NCBI RefSeq assembly: GCF_964656455.1
Contig: NC_135718.1
Location: 126,953,093 to 127,017,092 of the forward strand
Source: Halichoerus grypus
Taxonomy: Eukaryota > Chordata > Mammalia > Carnivora > Phocidae
Direction of reading: 5' to 3'
DNA length: 64,000 nt
Part shown: positions 44,860 through 56,100 of the stretch, piece after piece
Numbering within the stretch: position 1 is the first letter of the stretch
Layout: each line of letters starts with the position of its first letter
Notes under the pieces: generated by a model
The model's input: the letters and a program-made list of their open reading frames with translations, nothing else
The model's database searches: none
Told to the model about the DNA's origin: nothing
Program-made: the position numbers and the translations under genes

Positions 44860-45360
44860 AACCTTACATTATTTGGCCCTACCTCTCTTTCCAGTTTTAT
44901 CTTAAAACCCCTCTTTTGGGTTCAACATGTTTCAGCCATACTGTTTTTTTCAGTTCCTCAAACATACCAAATTTTCCCCAACCACAGGGCCTCTGCTTTT
45001 ATTGTTTATTCTTTGTCTGGAATGCTGTATTTTCTATTTTTATCATGGCCAGCTTTTCATCTTTAGGTCTCAGCTTAAGTTACCTCTCTGATACATCCAG
45101 CCTTCCTAAAATAGATCGCCCCTGCCCCATTCTTTTCTTCTCACATCTTTATTTACAGCTCTTCTAATGAATTGCTTTTTTTTTTTTTTTTTTTGGTCTC
45201 TTGTCCCTTTTTTTGGTTCTATGAGTATAGGGATCATTCTGGATTTATATATCATTGTATCCCTAGCCTCCTAATACAATGTCTGGCATGTAACTAGCAT
45301 TCAGTAAGTAGCTATTTGAATGTGTGAATAAATAAATGAATGAATAGTGGTTTAAAATAT
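44860..45360 (+). mobile_element. L2 3' region, sense, well ordered
   Basis: CCAACCACAGGGCCTCTGC, GTCTGGAATGCTGTATTTTC, TTAGGTCTCAGCTTAAGTTA, CCAGCCTTCCTAAAATAG, GAGTATAGGGATCATTCTGG, AATGTCTGGCATG and AATAAATAAATGAATG reproduce the L2 3' UTR. A T-tract at 45177-45194 interrupts it. Confidence 0.9.
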
Positions 45361-45494
45361 TAATATGTGACCAGTCTACTTTTTGAACAGAATTAGATAA
45401 AAACTTTTTAAAAAATCATGAAGATATTTCCAAATTGATAGATCAATTACAACTATATGATAATGAATTAGAAAGTATTTTTTTAATTAAAAAA

Positions 45495-45684
45495 TTTTTT
45501 TAAAGATTTTATTTACTTATTTGTCAGAGAAAGAGAGCACAAGCAGGGGGAGAGGCAGGCAGAGAAAGAAGCAGGCTTCCCTGCTGAGCAAGGAGCCTGA
45601 TGCGGGGCTTGATCCCAGGACCCTGGAATCATGAGCTGAGTCGAAGGCAAGACGCTTAACTGACTGAGCCACCCGGGTGTCCCT
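45495..45684 (-). mobile_element. Can-SINE, antisense, with target-site duplication
   Basis: TTTAAAGATTTTATTTACTT, AGGGGGAGAGGCAGGCAG and CTGAGCCACCCGGGTGTCCC. Direct repeat GAAAGTATTT at 45471-45480 and 45685-45694; the T-rich text beyond it differs by one base. Confidence 0.95.
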
Positions 45685-45711
45685 GAAAGTATTTCTTTTT
45701 TAACTTAAAAA

Positions 45712-45756
45712 AAACAAAACACACACACACACAAACCCCCCAAAACAACAAAAAAA
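45712..45756. repeat. (CA)n/A-rich simple repeat
   Basis: ACAAAACACACACACACACA followed by AACCCCCCAAAACAACAAA. Low complexity. Confidence 0.8.
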
Positions 45757-45935
45757 GATAAATTTTCCCAGTCAGAAAACTGGTTTTAGTCCTATCACCC
45801 CACTCTGCCTAACCTTCCCCACCACACAATTGGTAAATTGACCAAAATGCTTCAAGATGCATGTAAGTTATAAAACTGCCTTATAATACGTATATTACCA
45901 AGACAGAAAATATTAGTGATTTTGGCAACATGTCT

Positions 45936-45985
45936 GATTAAGACTACAACTCTCCTGTTAGATTAAGACTACAACTCTCCTGGTT
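45936..45985 (+). repeat. Tandem duplication of a 25-mer
   Basis: GATTAAGACTACAACTCTCC plus five bases is repeated directly at 45936-45960 and 45961-45985, with only the last bases differing. A recent replication slip. Confidence 0.9.
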
Positions 45986-46143
45986 ATAAACACCTCAACA
46001 TGTTTGATAAAATAATTAGAAAAGTTTATAATATATAGCTGTGCTTTAAAGAAAGAAAAGGAAGTTCTCAGGTGCCAGAAACAAAGTGGGGACTGAAAGT
46101 GTTGGTGGCCTTCTCCAGTGGTCTACCGAGCCTAGACTGGAGT

Positions 46144-46390
46144 CATTCATTCATTCCTTCATTTATTTATTGTATTGTATTGTATTTTTTTAGGTTTTAT
46201 TTATTTGAGAGAGAGCAAGAGATAGAGTGAGAGAAAGAGCACGAGCCGGGGAGGGAGGGAGGGACAGAGAGAGAGGGAGAAGCGGGCTCCCCACTGAGCA
46301 GGGAGCCTGATGCAGGGCTGCATCCCAGAACCCTGAGATCAGGACCCGAGCCAAAGGCAGACGCTTAACTAACTGAGCCACCCAGGTGCC
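46144..46390 (-). mobile_element. Can-SINE, antisense, long simple tail
   Basis: Tail complement of ATTCATTCATTCCTTCATTT and (TGTAT)n, then TTTTATTTATTTGAGAGAG, a body with GGGGAGGGAGGGAGGGACAG, ending CCACCCAGGTGCC. Direct repeat CCTAGACTGGAGT at 46131-46143 and 46391-46403. Confidence 0.95.
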
Positions 46391-46529
46391 CCTAGACTGG
46401 AGTTTTAAAATCACTTGGACACAAGAATAAGGTCTTAGTTTTGCCTGCTGTGGGACATTGGAACTGCAACCTGTTTAGACCCACAAAGTTAAGACACATG
46501 AAAAGCTGTACCCTCAGTAAAAGGGAGAG

Positions 46530-47110
46530 CGTGCTTTTAAGTGCCAGAAGACCCAACTACAAGTAGCTTAAAGGATTTATTATCTCACATAGCAGCATAT
46601 CTGGAGGTAGGGCATATCCAGGGTTAGTTAATTTAGGGGCTCAGCAGTGTCAACAAGAATGCAGGGGCTTTCCATCTTTTCTGTTATTCTTAACTGTATA
46701 TGATATTTCCACTCATGGTTGTATGATGGCAGCAGTATATAATGATTCCAGGGATCATATGTAGTCAGAATAATGTCTAGCAAAGGTGAGAGGGTCTTCT
46801 GGACTCTTCTATTTACAGGGAAGACTTTCCCTCAGCCGGTCCTCCCACCAGGAGGTCCCATTGACTAAGATTGGTTCTCATGCCTATACCTAAACCACCT
46901 TCTAGGAAGAAGAACGAGGCTATCATGATTGTCTTAGGCTGATTGTGAGTCTCTGTCTAGGTCTGGGAAAGAGGCTTCCTTGACTGACCATGTAGGAACT
47001 TGAGCACCCAACTGATGAGCAAGGAAAAAAAGGGAGAAAGCAACACATTAACAGAATACTAGTACCAGGCCAGTGATATCTTTCTGGCACCTGTCAGAGT
47101 CGAAGCAAAT
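46530..47110. mobile_element. Unclassified ancient interspersed repeat
   Basis: TTTATTATCTCACATAGCAG, CTGGAGGTAGGGCATATCCA, GGGGCTCAGCAGTGTCAAC and TTGGTTCTCATGCC have the look of a mammal-wide medium-reiterated repeat. I cannot name the family with certainty. Confidence 0.45.
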
Positions 47111-47398
47111 TTAAAAATACTCTGAAAGTTCACTTCCACACCCAAAGCCACAAGTCCTTCAGGCAGTGGGGGAGGGAGTATTTTCGCTTCAGATGCAAAA
47201 GTACTGACAATCAGAAATTATGAAACACATGAAGAAGTGATCTAGCACATATGAGAGTTAGTAAAGATAACAAATGACGGTTACACTGCAAGAACTTCAG
47301 AGAGTGGAACAGTCTGAAAAAGACTATAAAAATAAATGTTTAAATGACCGAAAATAAAACATGGAATAACAACTATAGGAAAGAATAAGGCACCATGG

Positions 47399-47560
47399 GA
47401 GGGAGGTGGGTGGGGGATAGGCTAGATAGGTGATGGGTATGAAAGAGGGCACCTGTTGTGGTGAGCACTGGGTGTTGTATATAAGTGATGAATCACTGAA
47501 TTCTACTCCTGAAACCAATATTGCACTATATGTTAACTGAAATTAAAAAAAAAAAAAAAA
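47399..47560 (+). mobile_element. Carnivore L1 3' end, sense, 162 bp
   Basis: GGGTGGGGGATAGGCTAG, GAGCACTGGGTGTTGTATAT, ACTATATGTTAACTGAAATT and poly(A). Severely 5'-truncated inside the 3' UTR. Direct repeat GCACCATGG at 47390-47398 and 47561-47569. Confidence 0.94.
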
Positions 47561-47843
47561 GCACCATGGAGGGCATAATGGAAAAAGAACCAAATATAAC
47601 TTTAGAAATGAAAAATTTTAGTCATTGAAAATCAAAAGTTTAAAAAAGAAGATTTGACGTAGTTCAAGAGGGAGTTAGGTAACTGAGAGGAAATTACCCA
47701 GAATGAAGCCCAGAGAGGTGAGATGGAATATATGAAATCAAGGTTCATAGATAGGTCCATAGGCCTAATTGGAATTCCAAAAAGAGATTATCAGAGTGAA
47801 GTGGGGGAGAAAGAATATATTTGAAGAGATAACAAAATTTTCT

Positions 47844-48014
47844 TTTTTTTTATTTTTAGATTTTATTTGTTAGAGAGCACGAGCAGGGGGAGGGGCAGAG
47901 GGAGAGGGAGAAGCAGACTCCCCACTGAGCAGTTGCAGGCTCCATCCCGAGACCCTGAGGTCATGACCTGAGCAAAAGGCAGATGCTTAACTAAGTGAGC
48001 CACCCAGGCGCCCC
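47844..48014 (-). mobile_element. Can-SINE, antisense
   Basis: TTATTTTTAGATTTTATTTG, GGGGGAGGGGCAGAGGGAG and GTGAGCCACCCAGGCGCCCC. Imperfect direct repeats: AAGAGATAACAAAATTTTCT (47824-47843) and AAGATATAAAATTTTCT (48015-48031). Confidence 0.94.
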
Positions 48015-48683
48015 AAGATATAAAATTTTCTACAACAAAGAAACTTTCAAATTCAGGAAACACAGTGAGTTCCAACCAGGATAAATTAAAATAAATCCAC
48101 ACTGACACATGTATAGTAATAAATCTGCAGAACTCCAAAAATAAAAGTCTCTTAAAAGAATGGCAGTTAGACTATAGTAGACTTTTTAACAGTAATGTAT
48201 GCAACCAGAAGACAATGCAGCAAAATCTACAAAGTGTTGAAGAAAAATAGCAATGAACCTAGGGTTCTAGACCTTTTATTCAAGATTAAAGGTGAAATCA
48301 GGATTTGTTCAACAAAGAAAGACAGTTCATCACTTCCCTTGCAGAAAGAACTACTAAAAAGGTGGTACTTCAGTAAGAAGGAAATTGAACCTAGGAGAAA
48401 GAGGTGGGATGTAGGAAGCAATGATAAAAAGCAAAATCAGTGTACATACGAGTAAATGTAAATAAGTATTACAGAAAATCATACTAATTTTGAGACCCAT
48501 AAGAAGGAAGAACTATAATTCTAGGTGAAATAACATGGAGATGAGAGGAGGTGATTTGATTTAAAGCCTTTGTAAGGTTTTTGTATTGCTCAGGAGGAAG
48601 GTAAAATATTGACTAACTTTAGACTTATATTAAAGCAAGGACACACATTACAATTTTGTGTTTTAAATTATCTTTATTCTTAC

Positions 48684-48781
48684 TCTTTTTTTGAGTAATC
48701 TCTACACCCAGCCTCGGGCTGGAACTTACAACCCCGAGATCAAGAGTCGTGTGCTCTACTGACTGAGCCTGCCAGGCACCC
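48684..48781 (-). mobile_element. Old short Can-SINE, antisense
   Basis: TGAGTAATCTCTACACCCAG, GGCTGGAACTTACAACCCC and CTGAGCCTGCCAGGCACCC: the short, older subfamily. Confidence 0.9.
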
Positions 48782-49497
48782 TACTATTTTATATTTTATA
48801 ATGAAAAAAAAAATTAAAAGCTAGTGAGTATTTTTAAATTAATGGGTATTTTAAATTTAATATATCATTTTAGCAAATTTATTTTTAATTCATATGGCTA
48901 AAGCCAACTATTTGTTATATTGTTCTCTAGTTTACTAGTCCCCAACACTGGTTCAGGGGGTGAACTACCTCAAAGTCATCATGAGCTCTGTGATACATTC
49001 CTTTAACTTTTATCCTTGAGTTGCACAAAAAATATCATGATTCAGCTTCAGTGGTAGAACTTTGTAGCCAGCATTTGGGAACCGGTTTGAGAGTCACTAA
49101 GCTAATTATTTCATTTCTCTGTCTTGGGTACCTAAGTAGGTTAATAGCGTGGCATGTCTTGTCATGTCTACAACATGTCTTAAAGTTTCCTTTTATTCTC
49201 CCTATTATGAAAGTTTATGAATTATCAACGTGTCAAATTTTCTTATAATCATGATTTTGATATTTAGGATGATTGATACCATTACAACAGCCTAAAGTAT
49301 TTTATTAGGGTTTGTTGAAGCCCTTACAGACATTCAGCTATCTGGTATTGCTTTGGGGATATATTGTTTATAAGCAGTGGCTGTAGTTTCTATCTATGGT
49401 GTATGTGCTGTGTATCCACTTTACTTGGTACGTTTTACACATCATTTCTTTTATGCTCTGTATTGTCTCAGCTACTTATTTAATTATTTATTATTAT

Positions 49498-49925
49498 TTC
49501 AGTATTAACCAGTTTCTGTGGGTTACAAAACCAGGCACTGCTTAACTACATCCTCTGGCTCAGAGTCCGTGACAAGGCTGCAGGCAAGGCGTTGGCCAGG
49601 CCTGCAGTATTATCTGAAAGTGTGGCTACGGAAGGATCTAGTTCCCAGTTCATGTGGTTGTTGGCAGGGCTCAGTGCAGGCAGTTGGACTAAAGGCCTCA
49701 GTTTCTTACTGTCTCTGCTCCATAGGGTAGCTCGCAGCATGGCAGCTTGCTTCATCAAAGCCAATAAGAGAGTCGGCTAGCAAGATGGAAATTAGAATGT
49801 TATGTAACATGACCACTGACATGATAGCCTATCACCTTAGTTGTATTCTGTTGGTTAGAAGCAAGTTAGGTCTTGCCCACACTCAGGGGGATCAATGGGG
49901 ACCATTTTAGAGCTGTAATACCCCA
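49498..49925. mobile_element. Unclassified ancient interspersed repeat
   Basis: ACCAGTTTCTGTGGGTTACA, CTCTGGCTCAGAGTCCGTGA, GTTGGCCAGGCCTGCAG, CATGTGGTTGTTGGCAGGG, AGCATGGCAGCTTGCTTCAT and TTAGAAGCAAGTTAGGTC form a pattern I know from many mammalian introns. I am unsure of the family name. Open frames across it on both strands are not genes. Confidence 0.6.
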
Positions 49926-50228
49926 AATCGCTTTATGAAGTAGCTTTTATTCAGACTAGCATCTGAGGCTGAGAGGCATCAAGAAATTATTAAGGTCATA
50001 GCTTGTAAGTGCAGGTTTTGATCCAGACCCAGGTCTCTTCTAATGCTGCTTTCTCGTAGAGTATTTTATACAACCAAATTGACGATCTAAGAGATTAACT
50101 AGGAAATCTTAGAGTGCTGCAGATTCACATACCAAAATAAATCTGTTGATTAAATCCCTTATAACCCCTTAGAAATATCATGAATAGAGAAGACTCTTAG
50201 TGATTATTGTTAATTAAATTTATCATAA

Positions 50229-50383
50229 ATTGGTTGCCTGGGTGGCTTGCCTTCGGCTCAGGTCATGATCCCAGGGTCCTGGGATTGAGCCCCCGCATCA
50301 CGCTCCCCACTCAGCAGGGAGCCTGCTTCTCACTCTGCCTCTGCCTCTGTCTCTTATGAATAAATAAGTAAAATCTTTTAAAA
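50229..50383 (+). mobile_element. Can-SINE, sense, with internal deletions
   Basis: GGTTGCCTGGGTGGCTTGCC: the segment between the head and CTTCGGCTCAGGTCATGATC is missing. The body is CTGCCTCTGCCTCTGTCTC-like, with an AATAAATAAGTAAAATC tail. Direct repeat AAATTTATCATAA at 50216-50228 and 50384-50396. Confidence 0.94.
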
Positions 50384-50629
50384 AAATTTATCATAAGTTA
50401 AAAGTCTCCATTTGTTTTTAGCCACTGAACTGAATTTTAGGTAATAGAAGAGCTCAGAAAATTATGGGTTTAATTTAGAGTTATGGTAGTTGATAATGGC
50501 ATTAATCAGAGTGCCATAATTAAACAATCTGAACATTTATTTTTCATTACTAGAGTGACCTTAAAATCATTAGCTCAAAATCCAGAATTGTTTAAACTGT
50601 TCTTAAGAGATATTTTATGTACTACATAG

Positions 50630-50815
50630 ACTGTTTCTTAACCTTTTTGGATTATGGATGTTTGAATAATCTAATAGGAGATAAATTAGACCTTCTCCCA
50701 AGAAAGTTCTCATAGGGAAAATTTTTTCATCTATTTTAGCTGTGGCCTTATGACCGCAGTAAAACCCTCTCATGATTCAGGGACATGTCTGTGAAATCAC
50801 AGATTAAGAACTTGA
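50630..50815. mobile_element. Possible hAT-type DNA transposon remnant
   Basis: GTTTCTTAACCTTTTTGGAT at the left and ACAGATTAAGAACTTGATTC at the right are imperfect inverted ends of the sort seen in MER-type hAT elements. Family not assigned. Confidence 0.45.
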
Positions 50816-50837
50816 TTCAAAGTGTTTTCTATTATGT

Positions 50838-50846
50838 GGTGTGTGT

Positions 50847-50885
<39 letters not shown>
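50838..50885. repeat. (TG)n(AC)n microsatellite
   Basis: A short TGTGTGTG block runs directly into about 19 units of AC. It lies exactly at the 5' border of the next L1 fragment. Confidence 0.95.
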
Positions 50886-50888
<3 letters not shown>

Positions 50889-51306
50889 GAATAATATTTA
50901 GCCATTAAAAAAGAAGGAAATCTTGCCCTTTGCAACAACATGGGTAGATCTAGAGAGTATAATGCTAAGTGAAATAAGTCCGAGAAAGACAAATACCATA
51001 AGATTTCACTCATATGTGGAATTTAAGAAACAGAATAAACAAAGGAAAAAAAGGACAGAAACCAAAAAACAGACTCTTAACTATAGAGAAAAAACAGATG
51101 ATTATCAGAGGGGAGAAGGGTTGGGGGGATGGTTGAAATAGGTGAAGGGGATGAAGAGTACACTTACCTTGATGAGCACAGAGTCATATGCAGAATTGTT
51201 GAATCACTATATTGTACACCTGAATCTAATATAGCATTGTATGTTAGCTATACTGGAATTGAAATAATAGTAAAATAAAATAAATGCTTCATGCCATTAA
51301 AAAAAA
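50886..51306 (+). mobile_element. L1 3' end, sense
   Basis: GAGGAATAATATTTAGCCAT, TTTGCAACAACATGGGTAGA, ATTTCACTCATATGTGGAAT (ORF2 end), then a 3' UTR with CTTGATGAGCACAGAGTCAT and TGTATGTTAGCTATACTGG, and A-rich tails near 51300. Not coding. Confidence 0.92.
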
Positions 51307-51414
51307 CCCTTAAAGTGTTTTCTATTGATAATGAAAACATTACTTTTAAGGCAAATAATTTCCATTTACTAGTCCTAAAAGAGATAATAAAATTTTTATT
51401 AAAAAAAGTTTGTT

Positions 51415-51605
51415 GGGGTGCCTGGGTGGCTCAGTTGGTTAAGCATTTGCCTTCAGCTCACGTCATGATCTCAGGATCCTGGGATCAAGCCCCACATTGG
51501 GCTCCCTGCTCAGTGGGGATCTTGCTTCTCCCTCTCCCTCTGCTGCTCACCCTACTTGTGCTCTCTTGCATTCTCTCTCTCTCTCTCAAATAAATAAAGA
51601 TCTTT
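51415..51605 (+). mobile_element. Can-SINE, sense (first of a tandem pair)
   Basis: GGGGTGCCTGGGTGGCTCAG through CAAATAAATAAAGATCTTT. It is flanked by AAAAAAAGTTTGTT at 51401-51414 and 51606-51619. Confidence 0.95.
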
Positions 51606-51619
51606 AAAAAAAGTTTGTT

Positions 51620-51822
51620 GGGGTGCCCGGCTGGCTCAGTCGGTTAAGTGTCTGCCTTCAGAGCAGGTCATGATCTCAGGGTCCTGGGATCGAACCCTGA
51701 GTCGGGCTTCCTGCTCAGCAGGGAGTCTGCTTCTCTCTCTCTCTCTCCCTCTGCCCCTCCCCACTGCTTATTCTCACTCTCTCTCGAATAAATAAATAAA
51801 ATCTTCAAAAAAAAAAAAATTT
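51620..51822 (+). mobile_element. Can-SINE, sense (second of a tandem pair)
   Basis: GGGGTGCCCGGCTGGCTCAG, a long CT block at 51730-51745, tail AATAAATAAATAAAATCTTC. It is followed by AAAAAGTTTGTT at 51823-51834, the third copy of the target repeat. It ends 295 bp before exon 4. Confidence 0.95.
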
Positions 51823-51854
51823 AAAAAGTTTGTTTCCTAAGCATTAAAATTGGA

Positions 51855-51935
51855 AATTATTGAGTACCTTTTTTCTCTAGAACTCTAACCAGCTCCTGAC
51901 ATATAGTAGGTATTCAACAAAATTTTAATAAATTA
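51855..51935 (+). mobile_element. L2 3' tail, sense
   Basis: CCAGCTCCTGACATATAGTA and GGTATTCAACAAAATTTTAA followed by TAAAT match the L2 terminal consensus in eroded form. Confidence 0.6.
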
Positions 51936-52117
51936 GTTTTAGAATATCAAATAAAACACCTGTAAAATACTTTTTTTCTGGTTGGGAAAATGAAATTTTC
52001 TCATTTGAGTGGTGCTGATATTTGATATCAGAGATCTGACCACAGACATTTTATGGTTCATGTTATTTTATTGTCATATTTGAATATAAATTCAAATTAG
52101 TGTTTTTATATTTTAAG

Positions 52118-52201
52118 GTAAATGAACATTTGAAAGACATTATGGAACAAGAACAGAAATTGAAAGAACATCACACAGTTGAAGCTCCAGGAGGTCAAAA
52201 G
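52118..52201 (+). CDS. CAMSAP2: CAMSAP2 exon 4
   Basis: This 84-nt exon (28 codons, about residues 188-215) reads Val-Asn-Glu-His-Leu-Lys-Asp-Ile-Met, then a charged Glu/Gln/Lys-rich run, ending Ala-Pro-Gly-Gly-Gln-Lys. It is a linker ahead of the calponin-homology domain. Its lysine/glutamate composition suggests a solvent-exposed helix (inference). The acceptor is TTTTATATTTTAAG (ends 52117). The donor is GTATAT at 52202, weaker than the donors of exon 2 and the micro-exon. It begins and ends on codon boundaries, so exon 4 can be joined either to the 33-nt micro-exon or directly to the next constitutive exon without a frame change. The translation fits CAMSAP2 rather than CAMSAP1 or CAMSAP3. 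Confidence 0.96.
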
Positions 52202-54390
52202 GTATATATTTCAAAGAAAAAAAGGTGCCTTTATGAATAGACTATGTATGTTCACATATATGTATTGTTTGGGAAATACATATATTAATTAATAGATATA
52301 TTCATTAAATTATTTTTTGGTGGTGTTAACTGTGCCCTAGAAAGCATGTCATAAATGCCAAGTAAGTAGAAGTACAAAATGGAGGTTAATTGGATGAAGG
52401 TGTTTAGGAAAAACTGTTAATGATTAGAACTCAATTTCTGGAATACTTTTGGCAAAAACAATGGCTTTGCCTTTGGTAAAATATGTGAAACAACAAGAAA
52501 ACATTCTCAGTGTATCAGCCTTACAATGACTTGTAGTAAGACCAGCCTTTAAAATATATTCCAGGAATTGTAAGTTATACATGGTTATTCTATGAAGAAA
52601 GAAGAAAATACAGATTCATTCTTTAAAAATTCTTATGGCTTTTAGATTTTTCTTCTTTGAAAATTTGTGTTTTTGTCATGTACTAAGACCGGAAGTACAT
52701 TTCCTGCTTTATAGTATATCACATTTTTAAAAATGTATCATAGTGAGAGCTCTTTAAACATGTTCTGTAGCATTTGAATTGAGGTGAAAGAAATTATAAG
52801 TATTCAGAGATCTTATTTTCCAGTTGGATTATTTAAAGTTTCTTTATTATTATACAGTTTTTCTGTTCATTATGGTCTAATGCTCCTGGTCACTGATACC
52901 TCTATAAGAAGAGAAAGAGAAAAAAGGAAGGAAAGGGAAAGGGGTTTTGTGTATTATCAACTTCAGTAGAAAACTTCTGTGGGAGACCACCTTAAATTTT
53001 GTCTAAATTTGTTATTTTGGGATCATAATGATTTCCCTCATTTAGCTTACTGACTAGCTGCTGAAAATACTGTCCATACTTGATTCTTCATCCTAACTTT
53101 GTTGACATCCTTTCCCCTAAATTAGGTACATCAGAATGGAAATCTTTTTTTTTCCGTCACCCCAGATCATATGTTCCATTTCCCTGACTTCCACCAGCCT
53201 CTGTCCCTGTCTCTTCCCTCCTTCGTCCCCCAGTCCTTCCTGTTAACTTCCCTCCTTTTCTCTTTTTCATCCGTAGGAGTTGAAACCTTTGCCCCCAGTT
53301 TTGCTCCTGGCTCTAATCAGGAATAAGCTAAGATGGTATCATCCTAAATTATAACACTGATGGCCTTTTTTCATAGAAATCTTGTTTATTAAATATAATG
53401 ATTAAATTCTGTAGTATTGCATACACATCATGAACTAAATGGGGATTTTATTTGCTGACATAGGACCCAATAAACATAATTTTATGGAATTAAAAATGCC
53501 ATTTATATTCCAAACAGTGTAAATGACCTTTAAGAAAAGCTGTATGGAATCTGGACACTACTTGTATTATACCTCTTTGATGTTTTAATAGCACTTAGTC
53601 TCATGCAATTGCACAAATTAACCTCACAACCAATATTTGTTAAGTGAGTCATTGAGTAAATGAAGAAATGAATGTGACTCATTTTTAAATATTCGGATTA
53701 ATACATATTTTTATTTTAGCAGAATACATATTTTTATTTTCAAATGAATTTTTTTTCCAATTGTTAGAGTCTTTGTGAAAATTTCACATAGACCGTGTTA
53801 ATTTTACATAGTCTTACTGGGAAGTGTAGGTGTCAGCATGATGAAGAACCACTCTGTGACAGTGTAAACTAGGGACAGAAATCTCTGTTACCTAACAGTG
53901 AGATTTTTGGCATTTGAACTGGTTGGTTTGGCTGGAAATCTAATCACTTCGTTCTTGATTTTTATTCCCGTAGAAGCAAAATTCTTGATCCTTTTCTCCT
54001 TTTAGGGATGAGAGGTAGAATGACTTGTTCTTTTTTATTGCTATATAATTGGCAAGAAGTTGCCACGCTCCCCACCTACCCAAGCTTGCTGGCCTAGTGA
54101 CCCAGATGCTAACCTTGTTGTCTATGATTTATCCAGCTATAGACAGAGCCCATGGTTTGGATGATAACATTTCTTACCTTTTGTCCTTGCCCACCTATTC
54201 TCAACTTAGATGTCCAATAAAATCTATTTTATCAAACTTCCTTTTATAACCATCTTCTTGGTAAAATATATGCATATGTTGAGGGATACTTGTACTGTAT
54301 TTTTTTTTTTACTTCAGACTTTAATTTAGTGAGCTAACATTTCCTCATTACCAAAAATATTGCATAATTGATAATTGTCCAGGTAATTTC
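52202..54390. other. Repeat-poor intronic stretch after exon 4
   Basis: About 2.2 kb with no recognised SINE, LINE or LTR, unusual here. It includes a pyrimidine-rich segment at about 53140-53280 (CTTCCACCAGCC, CCCTGTCTCTTCCCTCC). Freedom from insertions near an exon may reflect constraint or chance. Confidence 0.5.
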
Positions 54391-55390
54391 TTTCTTTCTT
54401 TTTTTTTTTTTAGTCTGCAGGTTTATTCCTATTCATTTTTTTTTTTAAATTAACATACAAAGTATTATTTGTTTCAGGGGTACAGGTCTGATTCATCAGT
54501 CTTACAAAACACCCAGCGCTCACCACAACACAGAGCCTCCCCAATGTCCATCACTCAGCCACCCCATCCTCCCACCCCCCTCCTCTCCAGCAACCTTCAG
54601 TTTGTTTCCTAAGATTAAGAGTCTCTTATGGTTTGTCTCCCTCTCTGGTTTCATCTTGTTTCATTTTTTCCTCTCTTCCTCTATGATCCTCTGCCTTGTT
54701 TCTTAAATTCCGCATATCAGTGAGATCATATGATTATTGTCTTTCTCTGATTGACCTATTTCGCTTAGCATAATACCCTCTAGTTCCATCCATGTTGTTG
54801 CAAATGGCAAGATTTCAATTTTTGATGGCTGCATAATATTCCATTGTATATATATACCACATCTTCTTTATCCATTCATCTGTTGATAGACATCTGGGCT
54901 CTTTCCATTCTTTGGCTATGGTGGACATTGCTGCTATAAACATTGGGGTGCAGGTGCCCCTTCAGATCACTACATTTCTCTTTGGGGTAAATACCCAGTA
55001 GTGCAATTGCTGGGTCGTAGGGTAGCTCTATTTTCAACGTTTTGAGGAACCTCCATACTGTTCCAGAGTGCCTGCACCAGCTTGCATTCCCACCAACAGT
55101 GTAAGAGGGTTCCCCTTTCTCCGAATCCTCGCCAACATCTGTCGATTCCTGACTTGTTAATTTTAGCCATTCTGACTGGTGTGAGGTGGTATCTCATTGT
55201 GGTTTTGATTTCTTTTTCCCTGATGCCAAGTGATTTTGAGCATTTTTTCATGTGTTGTCTTTGGAGAAATGTCTGTTCATGTCTTCTGCCCATTTCTTGA
55301 TTGGATTATTTGTTTTTTGGGTGTTGAGTTTGATAAGTTCTTTACAGATTTTGGATACTAGCCCTCTATCTGATATGTCATTCTGTTGAT
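54390..55390 (-). mobile_element. Carnivore L1 3' kilobase, antisense
   Basis: On the minus strand: the C-terminal end of ORF2 (residues Trp-Ala-Glu-Asp-Met-Asn-Arg-His-Phe; later Met-Arg-Tyr-His-Leu-Thr-Pro-Val), the Cys/Trp-rich tail, then a 3' UTR (antisense ACCCAGCGCTCACCACAACA; CCTCCCACCCCCCTCCTCTC) and a poly(A) represented by the T-tracts at 54389-54412. Frames at 54970-55293 and 55248-55451 are split by a shift. There is no reverse transcriptase domain, so it is dead. Confidence 0.93.
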
Positions 55391-55719
55391 GATGTATTTC
55401 TGATTGTTGAATTGGTTGGTGTCCTAAGAAAGGCATTTTAAGTAGTACCATGTCCTAGGAAAATGTTTTGTTTAAGCAGTTTACTAATGTTTTCTCAGGT
55501 TTCTTTTTTCAAGTTGCTCTTTTTCCTTCTAATATTCCTTTTTATTCTAAAGTAGGATGCCCAGTTAAATGTGAATTTCAGAGAACACCAAAAAATTTTT
55601 GGTGTAAGTTGCATGAGCATCTCATATTTTTGTTTGCTAAACCTGGCAACCCTACTTAAAAGATCTCTAAAGTTTATAGCCAATGACATTGAGTCCAGCA
55701 TTCATTCTGTTAAGGAGTT

Positions 55720-55890
55720 TGTACAAAGTGCTATGGTAAGATGAGTATGGACTTAAAGTCAGAATAGTTCTGCCACTAACTAGCTTCATGACCTTTACCA
55801 AGGCACTTGACCTCTCTGGGCCTCATTTTCTTTATCTGTAAAAATTTAAAAGTTGAATTAAATGGCTTCTAAATTCTATGACTAAAATGA
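55720..55890 (+). mobile_element. MIR element, sense
   Basis: GTATGGACTTAAAGTCAGAA, CTGCCACTAACTAGCTTCAT, CACTTGACCTCTCTGGGCCT and TTATCTGTAAAAATTTAAAA reproduce the MIR core and 3' part. Confidence 0.88.
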
Positions 55891-56004
55891 TTCTCAAATT
55901 TTCCTTTCTTAATATATTAGTAAAAGTAAGGGATTCAAAGCAAAAGGTTAGTGAAAAGATTAAGTAGTTTAAGTAGATTAAGTAGTTGGTTATTATGAAC
56001 TTTC

Positions 56005-56100
56005 ATATATATATAACTTGTAGATTTTTATATACATGTTTATATATATTATTTGTATATAATATATATATTTATATATATATAACATATATATATATGT
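56005..56100. repeat. (TA)n-rich simple sequence
   Basis: Long runs of TATATATA interrupted by ACTTGTAGATTT and TACATGT. The phrase AACTTGTAGATTT occurs on both sides (near 56018 and 56101), indicating a duplication of about 83 bp with an AT core. Confidence 0.8.

Larger units (their letters stand above)
40586..52117 (+). other. CAMSAP2: CAMSAP2 intron 3 (11.5 kb)
   Basis: From GTAGGA at 40586 to acceptor ATATTTTAAG ending at 52117. It holds an MLT1 LTR with an L1 inside, L2 and MER5 pieces, eight Can-SINEs and two further sense L1 3' ends. Stretches without a recognised element include about 41640-42480, 45730-45930, 46000-46130, 47110-47370, 48040-48660, 48790-49490 and 49930-50210. Confidence 0.9.

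Noticed and set aside
54970..55451. Two antisense frames with LINE-1 ORF2-like residues
   Set aside because: These are real homology to L1 ORF2 but only the C-terminal piece, frame-shifted and without the reverse transcriptase. Recorded as mobile element, not gene.
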